Positions 53,340 through 64,000 of a DNA stretch of 64,000 bases are shown here, piece by piece. The DNA lies in NCBI GenBank assembly GCA_030762175.1, contig CM060833.1, forward strand, positions 6,513,001 through 6,577,000, written 5' to 3'. The stretch comes from Metallyticus violacea (taxonomy: Eukaryota; Arthropoda; Insecta; Mantodea; Metallyticidae). Positions within the stretch are counted from its first letter, which is position 1, and each line of letters opens with the position of its first letter. The position numbers were made by a program, and so were the translations under genes. Below the pieces are notes generated by a model. The model was not told where the DNA came from, searched no databases, and worked only from the letters and a program-made list of their open reading frames with translations.

Positions 53340-54690
53340 AATGAATTTAGAACAAACAAATAACTGCTGATTTGAGAAATAATTTTATTTCGCAACATAA
53401 GCTCCATGTACATTGAGACTTATCGTTTCACAAGCCACTAAAATCCAGCGGCATAAAATTCTTTGGGTTGCTATCGGAACCAGCTGTGACTTAATCGTCG
53501 GGAAAATGTTGATCCGAAAAATGAAGTTTAGAAGGGGCGAAGTCGCTCGAGTAGGGTTGATATACGGAGTATGTTCAAGGACTTCACACTTGAAATTTCT
53601 CAGCGTCCCATTTGTCATCTTTGCAAGGACGCCCTTTGTCAAGAGCATCACGCCTTTGGTGAGGAAACCCAGTTGCTTTCGTTGATGGTGACGATGTTAC
53701 AATAGGAGTCAGCATTTAAGGCTAGAATGTGATGAGCAGTAGGCCTTCGTGATCCCAGATAACTCAGCACCAGTGTTCCGGCGAATAGTGTCATTTTATT
53801 ATATTTTTGGGGTGTTTCCACTGCATTAACGCTGGTAATGGCGAATCCAAGACTCGTCACCTGTGACAAATCGGGTTGGTATATCGCGTCCTTCATCGTG
53901 GTAGCGACTGGGGTGTAATGTCAGACCCATTCTTTACATTTTTTGTTGTTGAGTCAGCAGGCACGGCACCTATCGTGTACAACCTAACCTATCACACATT
54001 ATGAGGTAGGCCAACGACCAACAGCAGCTATAGTGTCCTACAGTTACACTTCTGTCTGCTCGGGTTAAGTGTACAACTCGTTGCAAATTCGCCTTTGTGA
54101 CAATCTGCGTTGACGCATGGTTCATCTTCGATATAATGCCACCCTTCAGAGTAGGTCCTGGTGGTGTAGTTTCCTTCTAAACCCAAGATCGCGGGTTCAA
54201 ACTCGGCCAAGACCGATGGATTTTTTCGGGGCGTAAAACCCTCAAGTATGGCTTCCTTCGAAAGGGAGGTAAAGCCGTGGGTCCCGTGTCGTACATTTAC
54301 GGCACGATAAAGAATCTCAAGCCTGAAAGAAGAGGTCTCTGAGCAATATTTGTAGACCGTTTCACGTGCTGAATGGGACGTTGATGACCTGAGATGCTAA
54401 AAGCATCCGTAAATAAAAAACAACAGCCGCCCTTCAGAGAACTTCCGTAACCAATTGTTAAAAGCTTGACGGAACTTTTCGCCGTAGATGAGAAATAGTT
54501 TTTGATTTCATGCCTTTTGCCCATAAAAAATTGCACAACGGAACGGTGCTCAGGGTTGTACCCTCGGATTATTGACTCGTGTCGAATGTCACCAGTTGTC
54601 CCCGGACTAATGCTGGCATCTAGTGACAATAGCCTCATTCAAACACATATATAGTAATCCAGAACTTACTTAATGACACTCTCGTGGAAT
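53340..54690 (-). mobile_element. Mariner family 3, copy c, split by a SINE
   Basis: On the - strand, NGTLRNFKCEVLEHTPYI and the following decayed PDLAPSDF-like block match copy b, and the N-terminal region around 54050-54140 is also homologous. SINE-A copy 7 interrupts it. Near the right end, GTCATTAAGTAAGTTCTGG (complement) resembles the family terminus. Confidence 0.72.
54152..54429 (+). repeat. SINE-A copy 7 inside a mariner, with target-site duplication
   Basis: Head GGTCCTGGTGGTGTAGT has lost the segment after box A; box B GGTTCAAACTCGG and the body are well kept (GGTCCCGTGTCGTACATTTA). CCCTTCAGAG at 54142-54151 and 54430-54439 is an exact duplication of mariner sequence. Confidence 0.93.
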
Positions 54691-55914
54691 GGGACATTTT
54701 GCATCTTTGCGAGTATAAAATTGGAAAGTCAGCAGTGTGATACAGGGGAATATCCTGGATCTTTTGACAACACCTGACGAACTTCCACTCGATAGTGCTG
54801 CTCCTACCCGAGATCCTGGCGAAGTGCATGTTCACATTCATATGATACTTGATCAGCGAAGTGTTGGTATACCGGCCTACATAAAGCACAGCTTCAATAA
54901 TAAACGTTGATTATAACTTAGTACTCCGTTCGTTCACTATTATTACAGTCTCAGAACTTATTGATCACACCTCAAAATGCTGTAAGAAATAAATTTTGTC
55001 CCATGAAACTATAACACCATAAATACTGACGTACAATCTTTTAGAATTATCAAAAAAATGTGCCTGCTTTTTTTTTAATTGATATTTTTTATGTAGATCT
55101 TATGGATTTGCTACGTCAAGTAATGTGTTCTTGCCCGGAAATTTAAGATGTCAATCGCTAATGCTCACAGAATGTCTAAATGTTTATTATGTATGTAGGA
55201 AATAATATGTGTTTATAAGAAATTTAACCCTTGAACAAGGGGTGACATATCTAAAAGACTGTTATATCTAAAGTACTTGTAGCAACATGAGAAAGTTTGT
55301 GTCTGCAAATGATATGATATTCTGTTAAAATTACCAGATATATACTTTTTCTCTTTTTTTTAATGTAATTTTATATTTACACACAGAATATAAGCAGATG
55401 TCTCATATATAAATACAGATGTTTTTTGTTTCCCTTTCTCGTTCCTTAACTGTCCCTTCTTTTTCATCGATTTCCCGAATTCCAATTTCTCCAAATGTCT
55501 ATTACTTGTTTAATAATCACTGTTCAATTTTCGGTATTTGATAAGTTTTCTGTTGGCAGAAGTGGAAAGAATGTCTTGATTAGTAACCATAGCAGAAGTT
55601 AGCGCGCGACTGCCATTGTTTGTTGCACCCAAGTGTTAATGTGGTCGTGGACAAACATAAGCTAGAGATGACCCTATAAATCGTTTTCCTGCTATTTTTA
55701 TGATTATAAGTACGGTCTGGGCCAACAAGGATGCCCATAATGCATTTCTAGGCTCTGCTCCGTCATGTACAAAAGTCTGTAACTGGTTTACATGGTTGAC
55801 GCGTGGAAGTCACAGATGAAAACATTGCTCACGTAGAAGCCATAGTGAAGAACGATCTGCGAGTGACTTACAGAGAGATACAGAAGTCTCTGAACATTTA
55901 TTCGTTAAAAATCT
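54691..55914. other. Unassigned sequence
   Basis: Nothing recognised. Confidence 0.4.
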
Positions 55915-56770
55915 TGCACAGATACAAGGCTGACTCTAAAAGTAACCTTAATATTGTTTTATTTCACAAATAAGACAAAATACTTGGGACTGACTGCGTA
56001 ACCATCCATGCATCGCATCTTTCACCTCGTCAGTGCGGAACTTCTTGCCGCTTTGAGTGTTGCAAAGACGTGATAATCGCAAGGTGCCAGGTTCGGTGAA
56101 CAAGCAGGATGCGGTATACACTCAAAATGAAAATCTGTAAATTTGTGTGCCTTTGCACGAGCTATGCGAGGTCTTGCATTATCATGCTGTAAGAATGCAC
56201 CAGTTGTGAGCATAACCTCGATGTTTCTACCTGATTGCAGGTTTCAAATGGTTCTCAAGCAGATCGCATTATAACTCGCTGTTATCATTGCGTCCTCTGG
56301 GCCTTTAGAGTCCCAGAAGAGCTTGAGCTCACTTTATCGACTGACGCAGCTGTAAGGAACATTTTGGTTTTGTTGATATGAATGCCATCACTGGCTAGAA
56401 GTACTGGACCCAGCTTTGATCAACTGTGACTATAGGCTTTGGGCTTCATGACGTCATAGCAGTGTTTCATAAACTTCCATACGACGTTCTTTCGGTTCAG
56501 GGATGAATTGCGGATACATTGAGCCATGTCTGATCTTCATTTCTACAGCCACCTCATCGATTGTCTTGTATCACTTGTTCTACTGCAGGATAATCGCAGA
56601 ATGCGGTCGACTAGAGCGAGCGAGTTGACACTGCACCTGCTGAAGTGACACACAGGAATCTCCACATTGATGAATATTTGTTGGTTTTTCGCCTTAACTA
56701 CCGCCCCCCCAAAAAAAACAATAATTGCGTGATGTTCACATATGTTTAAAAACGGCTACCACCTGTCAAG
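55915..56770 (-). mobile_element. Mariner family 4, defective copy
   Basis: On the - strand the 3' half reads QHDNARPRIARAKAHKF, then IPHPACSPNLAPCDYHVF, with Asp-to-Asn decay of PDLAP. Upstream, TVDQSWVQYF corresponds to the block around the first catalytic Asp. Termini were not resolved. Confidence 0.7.
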
Positions 56771-57379
56771 GTCGCAGAATCACATTTCCCAAGATACTGT
56801 GTGCGCCTGTTCCTCCAGCAGAAGGATATTCTTTATATGTAGCACTACATTATTCTGAATTTGATTACTTTTTTACTCAGTCTCGTATCTTCGTGTGAGG
56901 AAGAACGAAAGGCAGCAAGAGTGGAATCGTATGAAGAAATGGTTCGTAGTTTCGACAATCGCAGGTGGCAAACCCAAATTTACTAATAACACGCTTAAAG
57001 CATGACGTTCCAGGTTCAGCGAGTTTAAGTGTAGGCTGAAAAATGATAACCCAGCGTCTTCGGAACTTTTTTAATAGTTTGGGTTGTGAGGAGTCACCCG
57101 CCATACAGTTCAGACCTGCCTCTTGTTTTCAACTGTCAGGGAAAAACTGAGGGATGAAGAAAATGGCGGACTGCTTCTATGATGTAACTTGAATCGAGAT
57201 TGAGAATGAATTAGTAGAGTTAGACCTTCTGAGCAATAGAATCCCCAAATTAAATCTACCATGGTACTGCACAGTAAAATAAAAGTAGCTTACTGCATTA
57301 ATGCGTCGTAAACGAAACAAATTGACTCACAGAGTGTACAAGGTTAAGTACAAAGTTCTGAGATATGGTCCGATCATAA

Positions 57380-57700
57380 GTTACAAAGGCTTTTTGGAAA
57401 GCAAGTTTCGTTATTTTTTAAAAAAAGAAATCACTTCATTTTCAAAATGTCTTACATGTAAGTGAAATGCATAAGTTTACGCTACATTTCAATATAAAGA
57501 GACTTGTATCTTTCACAAACTGGAATATCTCGCTTAGAACTTTGACCTGACACTGTTTCTTATCGTCGGTGTAACCGCTAGGACCAAGCCATTTCCCTAG
57601 AAAGTCTCTGGGAGCAAAGTCTGGACTACAGGGAGAATGACTAAATAACCCCCGTATAAGATAATGAAATCCAATATTTTTTTTTTCTTTGGGGTGGATT
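57380..57700 (-). pseudogene. Possible mariner fragment
   Basis: One - strand frame reads HSPCSPDFAPRDFLGKWLG, resembling YSPDLAPSDFxLFxxLK, followed by a plausible DD-containing helix. Too short for a family assignment. Confidence 0.4.
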
Positions 57701-58079
57701 TGGCATCATCATCTTTAATATAATCTCCATCAATCGTCATTGTCAAGTACTTTACCCAGCCTCATTGCTGATTGACTTTACTAATGACTGGCAAAGTTTT
57801 GGTCTCGAAGGGTTTCCCACACTTTTGTTACTTGTTTCGCCAAAACTTAAAATATTGTTCCCATTTCAAAATAGTTTGAGAAATGTTGTCATACTGTACC
57901 CAAAAGGGAGCTGATGGAGAGGCGCAAACCTGTTGATTAACTTCAAAGAAAGGAATACCACCGTGAATGCATAGCCATTGTATTCTCTTTGTTCGTGACA
58001 ATGCTGCATTTCGTACGGCTATTGTTGCAAGCTCTGTGGCTTCCAGTAGGTGACCATCCACTTGAACCTGTATCTAGCA
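57701..58079. other. Unassigned sequence
   Basis: Short open frames without a recognisable domain. Confidence 0.35.
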
Positions 58080-60700
58080 CAGGGCTCGACTTGTGGGGGG
58101 GGGGGGGGTTTCTCCCTCTCGTCAAATAATATTCCTTCCATGACAGGGAAATATCTCCCTCCCATTTTATAAACGTTCGTATGTAAACGCAAGTTTCAAA
58201 CTTGCATTGCAACACACGTTTCTTCATAACGACGTTCTGTGAATTAATCACCTGCACAATGCGTTGCAGCAGTATAAACCACACAACGCTAGATGTGCAA
58301 CAGAAAAGCAACAATAGACGTACTGTTTAATTTTCTGTAAAGTTTATATTACTGCTTTGTTTTCGTTTCTTTTAGCTGATAATATTAGAATTTAAATGTT
58401 TGCCATGACAATGCGTGCAGTAGCTACTGGTGTTCTGTGGTGGTTAGCTGAGTGTTTCTTTTAAGGTGAGTAGAAGTTATTTATAGTTGGTTGACATGCA
58501 TAAATGTATGGATAAAAAGCGTAAAGTAACAAACAGATCTACGTCTTCTACTCAACGGTAGAAATTCGAGCAGTGACGTGGACAAGTGTCGGTTAAACAT
58601 TCAGTGGAAATTGTGATGTTAAGTGCGGTGCTAATGCGGGATATGTCTAGACGAAGTGAGATTCGGAAATTAGGAAACAAGCTCTTGGCTTTTAGCAAAC
58701 AGTTCCGGAGTGTTTCAAAAGTTCAAAATCACGGCGCTATTAAAGAGAGTAAAAAACATTTGAATTTTTTATCAAAGGTTAAAATGCAAACAACAATAAA
58801 AATTTGTGATCACGGGAGAAGTAAATTTCATTGAAAGTGTAAATCGACTTTGAAAAGAAAAAAGAGAAAATTTATAAATCTCTCTTCCAAAGGTTTCATG
58901 AAATGGGAAGGAAAAAATCTAGAGAAATTACAAATGTCTCCGCATGTTTTTATGACAGCGTATCTGGTACGTAAAGAAACAAAACCATTCTTATTTTCAA
59001 AAGTTTGTGTACAATGCAAACATTGAAAGGGTTAAATTATTGGGAAAATGATTCATTCAGATCACCTCTGTGCAAATATAATACATTTCATTAGTAAACA
59101 TACGAGGGTAGGTCCATAAGTTTCCGGCCTCGCCGATAGGATTATCGCCTTCACAAAATCCTTATCTGGTACCATACCTTATCTGTTAAGTAAATAATTG
59201 CAGCTGTAACATTTGCTCCGCTGTGTTCGGTTGTTCAGATATAGTTAGTTGTATAAAGAAGGCTATGCGTAGAAGATTGTGACATGTTCAAAATGGAGTT
59301 TCCAGCTGTTATTAAGTTCTTCACAAAAGAAGGACTTACTCCAAATGAAACTAAACAGCGATTGGACGGTGTATACGGGGAAGCATCCCCTCATATTCTA
59401 CCGTAAAAGAATGGACCAAACTTTTTCGAATGGGTCGAGAAAGCGTTGAAGACGAAGAGCGTGCAGGTCGGCCCTTGGAGGTGCTCACTACTGAAAACAT
59501 CGCTCGCTCTTGTGGAAGGAGAAAATATGAAAGACCGGCGGCTCAAAGTTACAGAAATAGCAGCAAGGTTGGGCCTTTCTAAAACAACAGTCCTTCCAAT
59601 TATTCATGAACATTTAAACATGAATAAGGTTAGTGCAAGATGGGTGTCTAGACTTCTTTCCTCAGTTCAAAAGCAGCAACGAGTCATCTGTTGTCAGACA
59701 TTTTGGAGCCTTGCCGTGACAACGAGAGAGAAGTTCTGCAAACCATTGCTACAGGAGATGAAACTATGATCCCTTGTCCAAAATAGAATCAATGGAGTGG
59801 CAGGCGCAAACCTGGCGAAGCACCGCCTCTAAAGGCCAAGGTCACTTAGTCAACCAAGAAGATCATGGCCACAATCTTTTGGGACTGTGAAGGAACACTC
59901 TTCATTGACTTCAAGGAGAGAAACCTCATAGTAAATGGGGAGTACTGTGCTGGCCTACTGCACAGACTACGTGCTTTCATCAAAGAGAAAAGGCGAGGAA
60001 AGCTGAGTGGTGATGTGCGCCTTCTTCACGACAACGCGCCTGTGTACACAGCTCTTGCTGCAAAGGAAACTGTGAAAAAATGTGACTTCAAGGAGATTGA
60101 CCATCCACCCTATAGCCCAGATCTATCTCCCAGTGACTATTTCCTGTTCTCAAAACTTAATAAAGACCTTCGAGTAACGAAATTTAAGTGTGACGAAGAA
60201 GTGATGGATGCTGTTCATGCCCATTTTGCAGACATGACTCCTGACTACTTGGGCGGAGGGATTGAAATGTTAATTCAAAGATGTGGGAAGGGTATTGCAA
60301 ATGGTAACAATATTGAAAAGTGGATTATAAAATTTGTCTTTGCATACCTAGATAATGGTTAGACCGGAAACTTATGGACCTACCCTCGTATGTGGTCTCT
60401 CCTGTCGAATTTCATAATTGATTGTTGTTGTGTTTTCAGCATTTTGATTGACGTATGATACAGTAGAGTTAAATTCATCAACAGGAAAAACCGTTGCTGA
60501 CCGTTTTACATCTTGTTTTATTAGTAATGGTATTTCTGAAGAGATTTCATCTAAGCAGTTGATAGGATTTGCTTCTGATGGAACCGCAAATTACAAAGGA
60601 GCTACTACTTATATTCGTGATAAATATAATTGTAACATTGCAGTTTTTCTCTATTTGCTGAAACTTGGCAGTACATGAGGTAATACATAAATTTTACAAG
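58080..60700 (+). mobile_element. hAT-like transposon remnant, split by a mariner
   Basis: CAGGGCTCGACTTGTG at 58080 is a plausible hAT terminus (CAGGG start), followed by a 14-G run at 58095-58108. Coding traces on the + strand: KESKKHLNFLSK (about 58747), TAYLVRKETKPF (about 58960), then the HSDHLCANIIHFIS block ending at 59096. After the mariner, GKTVADRFTSCFISNGISEE and KQLIGFASDGTANYKGA (60480-60610) complete the KIAA1586/hAT-like order. Several stops occur, and the right terminus and 8-bp duplication were not found. Confidence 0.62.
59103..60388 (+). mobile_element. Mariner family 1, copy b, inserted in the hAT remnant
   Basis: Full-length ends CGAGGGTAGGTCCATAAG / CTTATGGACCTACCCTCG with TA at 59101-59102 and 60389-60390; 1286 bp. 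The transposase N-terminus starts MFKMEFPAVIKFFTKEGLTP near 59286. Catalytic Asp codons are at 59757-59759 (TGDE), 60030-60032 (HDN) and 60135-60137 (SPSD), the last two 34 residues apart (D34D). A 1-nt deletion near 59390 and a short deletion just after TGDE near 59765 break the frame, so it is dead but better preserved than copy a. Confidence 0.93.
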
Positions 60701-60889
60701 CCGACAAAATGATCAATATCTTCACATTTTGTGGATTACTCCAGAAAATGACCATGGAATTTTATCATGGAACTGGTTCTATTTGAGGATGTTCTGCAGA
60801 GGCCATCAGCTTAATGTCTAATATGTATTAATAATTTTTAAATGTAATAATTAGAAGATAGAAAATTCTATATGAGAATCAACCCAACA

Positions 60890-61830
60890 AACAGGCAGGC
60901 CTCCGTTCCGGTTTCAGCACCGCAGATCGTCTTCAGTCCGTTATATATATATATATAGCAAGGCATTCGACTCGGTAGATCTCACAAGCAGGGGATCATA
61001 CATCAGAATTATGAACAACTTGAACAGCCAAAGCAAAGCAAAGGTGAAAACGGAAAGAGTGGGACAAGCTTTCAATTTATAGGGGGGTAAAACAAGGCGA
61101 CCCAATCTCCCCCATACTTTTCACTTGCGTTCTTAAAGAAGTCTTCAGACAACTACAATGGACCAGCTTAAAATGTACCAGACTAACCAACCTGGGCTTC
61201 ACGGATGATGTGATATCATTTTCTAGATGAGCCGAACAGGCGCCACAGATGCTTCTAGAACTGAACGAGTACAACATTCCCCTCGGACTCGTGATGAATT
61301 ACTAAAATAATGAGCAGCGCACCAAAACGGTCAATAGAAACCTGCCAAAGGAAAACGGAGAGGAAGATCTTAGGTATAACACTGAGAGACAAGGTAAACT
61401 ACAGGAATCTCAGAATCAGAAAGCATCATGGACAGAGCTGCAGTGATAAACTGGAAATGGAGCGGGAAACAACAGCAGGACAGAGGACTCCAGGACGACC
61501 CAGAAGAAGATAGTCAGACACAATCAAGGGACATCACTGGTAATAGAATGGAATGACTTTAGAAGTGACAAGGACTCAGAAAGGACAAGGAACTATAAAA
61601 CAGAATACATTTTCAATAGAATCCCTAACTTACGTGGAATAGCTCACCACGTGAGTCACAAAACGAGCTCTTCTCTCTAGCAGGAGGTCCTAACTCTTTA
61701 TAGGACATAATGAAGCCTTTCATTTCATTTCTGGGTGAAACATTGAGGGAACCATACACAGAATGTGAAAAGTGTTTTAGTGTCACGAATAACATTCTTA
61801 CAAACAAAATCACTAGCGTCTGTGATGTTT
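60890..61830 (+). pseudogene. RTE-like non-LTR retrotransposon fragment
   Basis: Reads AGLRSGFSTADRLQSV, then (after frame breaks) GVKQGDPISPILFTCVLKEV, then NLGFTDDVISFS with the catalytic FxDD near 61203. TERKILGITLRDKVNYRNLR and a Pro/Arg-rich GRPRRR end follow. This is the order seen in RTE-clade reverse transcriptases. The middle is interrupted by stops and a short TA repeat near 60949. Confidence 0.75.
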
Positions 61831-62755
61831 GTGATCACTAATGGGGTCATGTCCAAAAATTTTCATGCCGAGCGGTTGCAGCAGAGTGGGTAAGGAGTGG
61901 ATAGCATTCTGCAACAGACACTCGACATGGGAAAGTCTTCCAGATTTTCGTCATATCAAAGTACACTGTTCCTGTAAATTCGTGAGGGTATACGAATTAT
62001 TTAAAGCATTATGTCGATTCAATAAAAATTTCCTTTCTTGTATTATTTTAATAACATTAGATTATAAATAAGTCTATATTTGAATAAATATAATTATGTT
62101 TGTATTTTGCACTTAACTACCACCCCTCCCCTCGTCAAAATGTTTGATTCGAACCATAATCTATTCCCATTTCTCTAAACTGTAGAAATATCATCGGGAA
62201 AACCTACTTAATGATAATGCGAGAGGTGTATTGCAGCTAATGGGGGTTATATTGAATTAATTTCTTTCTGTCAGTCATTTACAAGTTCATCAAACTGGCC
62301 AATTTTGAAAGGCACCTATTATATTAAAACACCTCGTCCCAAAGCGAAATGAAACTTCACATTATTTTATTCTGTGCAGAAACTCCTCGTGTTTGACATG
62401 TACGCGCATATCTTCTGTTAAGCTTTCAAGATAGATGACATATTTAGATATTTTTAATTATAACCGCTCCGCAATTTAAACCTACTTACCTTGAAACTAC
62501 GCTGCGCATTTTAAAGCATTCTGTTTTATCGACGCGTCTTGATATTTTTGGAAAATTGATGCATAAATTTCTTGAAATACATTTTAACATTCTTTGTAGT
62601 TTAATCTTGTGCTGAAATAAATTAAATGTAAAAGAAGAAAAAATATGTAATGATAAAGGAAGTTGATCGAGAGAGGTTAATATTTTGACACCAAATGCCA
62701 TATGACTTCTAAATAGTGGAAAGATACATCAAACTTACATATTTAAGGTGAAAAG
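61831..62755. other. Unassigned sequence
   Basis: No exon or repeat recognised; presumably intergenic, downstream of the P450 gene. Confidence 0.4.
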
Positions 62756-62761
62756 TTTATT
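62756..62761 (-). terminator. Candidate P450 polyadenylation signal
   Basis: AATAAA on the - strand, 62 bp past the stop codon of the CYP4 exon. Confidence 0.6.
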
Positions 62762-62823
62762 TACAAAGGTTTTTTATAAATAACATAAATAACAAACAGC
62801 AATCACAGTGACAATTATAAAGG

Positions 62824-62999
62824 TTAGTAGCATTTGGGAGTCGTTCGTGGTCGTAACGTTATGTGAACACCATCTTTTGGTCGTAAGATTACTTCGGATA
62901 TAACTTTTATATGTTGTCTTTCGTTTGTGCAACTTATATGGAAGTTATTGAGGATTGTCGCTAGCACAGTTTTCACTTCCAGCATTGCAAACTTCTGAC
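62824..62999 (-). CDS. CYP4-family cytochrome P450, last coding exon
   Basis: On the - strand a GTTTCAG acceptor is followed by 2 nt completing a Gly codon and then QKFAMLEVKTVLATILNNF, the L-helix immediately after the haem-binding FxxGxRxCIG motif. The exon continues through ISEVILRPKDGVHITLRPR and ends with a TAA (62824-62826). GQKFAMLE(V/M)K and LRPKDG are characteristic of insect CYP4 proteins: microsomal haem monooxygenases acting on fatty acids, hydrocarbons or xenobiotics. The exon is intact, with 57 residues plus stop. The preceding exon, with the Cys haem ligand, was not found between 63000 and 64000, so the gene extends beyond the window with an intron longer than 1 kb. Subfamily and substrate cannot be assigned from this exon. 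Confidence 0.9.
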
Positions 63000-64000
63000 C
63001 TGAAACATTGCAACATAAACATCTTAGAGTTGATTAGAACACGGCATTTTAACTCTGCGTCCATCCATAGACAATGTTGAAATATATTTCATAAAAATAA
63101 TCACTGCCAATAATGGAGATATTAGACGTAAACGTTCGAAATGTTAAACCCTTGTTGTGCGCCGCTTACATAGTATCAAAAACCCATGTGTGACGCCGCT
63201 TCAAGAATAAATGCGTTTCATTGTTGCTTTAAAACATGTTTTTCGAAAGAGAAAAATAATAAAATGGAAAGTCCGTTGATTTAAACTTTAAAAAAAGAGT
63301 TTTCAGAGTGGAATTCATTTAGAAGTCCTTCATTGAGCGTCAGAAAAGTTTTGTTACAGTCTAATTAGCGACAGGTCACGAAACTACGCATGTATGCAAG
63401 CACCGCGGCCAGCATACTAAACTTAATTTCCGTTAATATAACAGATGCTGCTGTCCAGTAAGTTTTGTGTTATTTTTAACAATTTCTGACAATATTCGTA
63501 TTAATTATATTGTGTTCCTTTTAATTTATTACTTCCTATGAAGGAAGCAATTAATACTAGAGGACTATAACGTAAGTATAACATATTGTTTTAAGTTATT
63601 ATGAAAGGTCTGGTGTTATGTTTTCTGTGGTATTAAATTTCACTGCAGTAAAACAAAACATAACCAATATAAAATTCATGGATTATTGTTGCTTGCACAT
63701 GAAACGTATTTTTAACCTCGAAACAACATAGCTACGGCATTTACAATAGCAGGTAAAGAAAAAGAATAAATTAAATATATATCCACATTAGAAAATATGT
63801 ACACTAGTGTTAAATTAGCTACAGCATTAAGTGTATTTTTATAATTATGTTTCGTTGCCATGCTTGTATATATGAACATATAATATGCATATCCTTCACT
63901 AGAAAGCATACCGGTTTTTATGGAAACATTTTTATAGGCTGTATCTTAAAAGATAACAGTATTTTCTGTTTGAATAGAACATTATAAAACATGTAATATA
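63000..64000 (-). other. Presumed P450 intron
   Basis: No haem-motif exon and no named repeat recognised in the last kilobase. Confidence 0.5.

Noticed and set aside
53413..53685. + strand open frame of 90 residues
   Set aside because: Antisense shadow of mariner family 3 copy c.
61990..62140. Second end of the hAT-like element
   Set aside because: CCCTCGTCAAA resembles sequence just inside the left end, but in direct and not inverted orientation, and without a matching 8-bp duplication.
1..64000. CRISPR array, operons, riboswitches, bacterial genes
   Set aside because: No regular spacer-repeat structure or bacterial gene organisation; the tandem repeats seen are eukaryotic micro- or minisatellites.

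Overview
This is an AT-rich, repeat-laden nuclear window from an animal, almost certainly an insect and most likely one with a large genome. The evidence is long introns with GT-AG borders, an insect-style CYP4 cytochrome P450 exon, many mariner/Tc1 transposons, tRNA-derived SINEs, Penelope-like elements (PLEs), and jockey- and RTE-like non-LTR retrotransposon remnants. The species cannot be named from sequence alone. No prokaryotic, viral, rRNA or CRISPR features are visible.

Three host genes are supported. (1) Three exons of an AIG1/ADTRP (FAR-17a/AIG1-like) membrane hydrolase lie on the + strand at 1834-4732; the 5' end is missing and a dead mariner sits in the second visible intron. (2) A complete cytokine receptor-like factor 3 gene (CRLF3) lies on the + strand, with seven coding exons from 9031 to 38123. 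The exons join in frame to 432 codons plus stop and carry a WSXWS motif in a fibronectin type III domain. (3) The last coding exon of a CYP4-family P450 lies on the - strand at 62824-62999, with the rest beyond the window. A fourth candidate is a - strand zeste-type Myb/SANT exon with an intact splice donor (45233-45472), which may be a gene or part of a transposon.

Repeats follow a rough territory pattern. From about 8 to 40 kb, mainly inside CRLF3 introns, PLE debris dominates: one reverse transcriptase plus GIY-YIG copy, at least five other GIY-YIG fragments, and at least fourteen short motifs with the layout of hammerhead ribozymes (CUGANGA, stem II, GAAAC, GUC/GUU). Several of these sit just downstream of a PLE endonuclease on the same strand. 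Paired PLE ends form long foldbacks. A diverged tandem array lies in CRLF3 intron 1. From about 39 to 62 kb the sequence is mostly DNA-transposon debris: several distinct mariner/Tc1 families, three with readable terminal inverted repeats and TA duplications, plus a hAT-like transposase split by a mariner, and an RTE-like fragment.

Two tRNA-derived SINE families are scattered through the whole window. SINE-A has seven copies and SINE-B three; several have clear target-site duplications. Two SINE-A copies are inserted in copies of one mariner family, giving a relative order of insertion.
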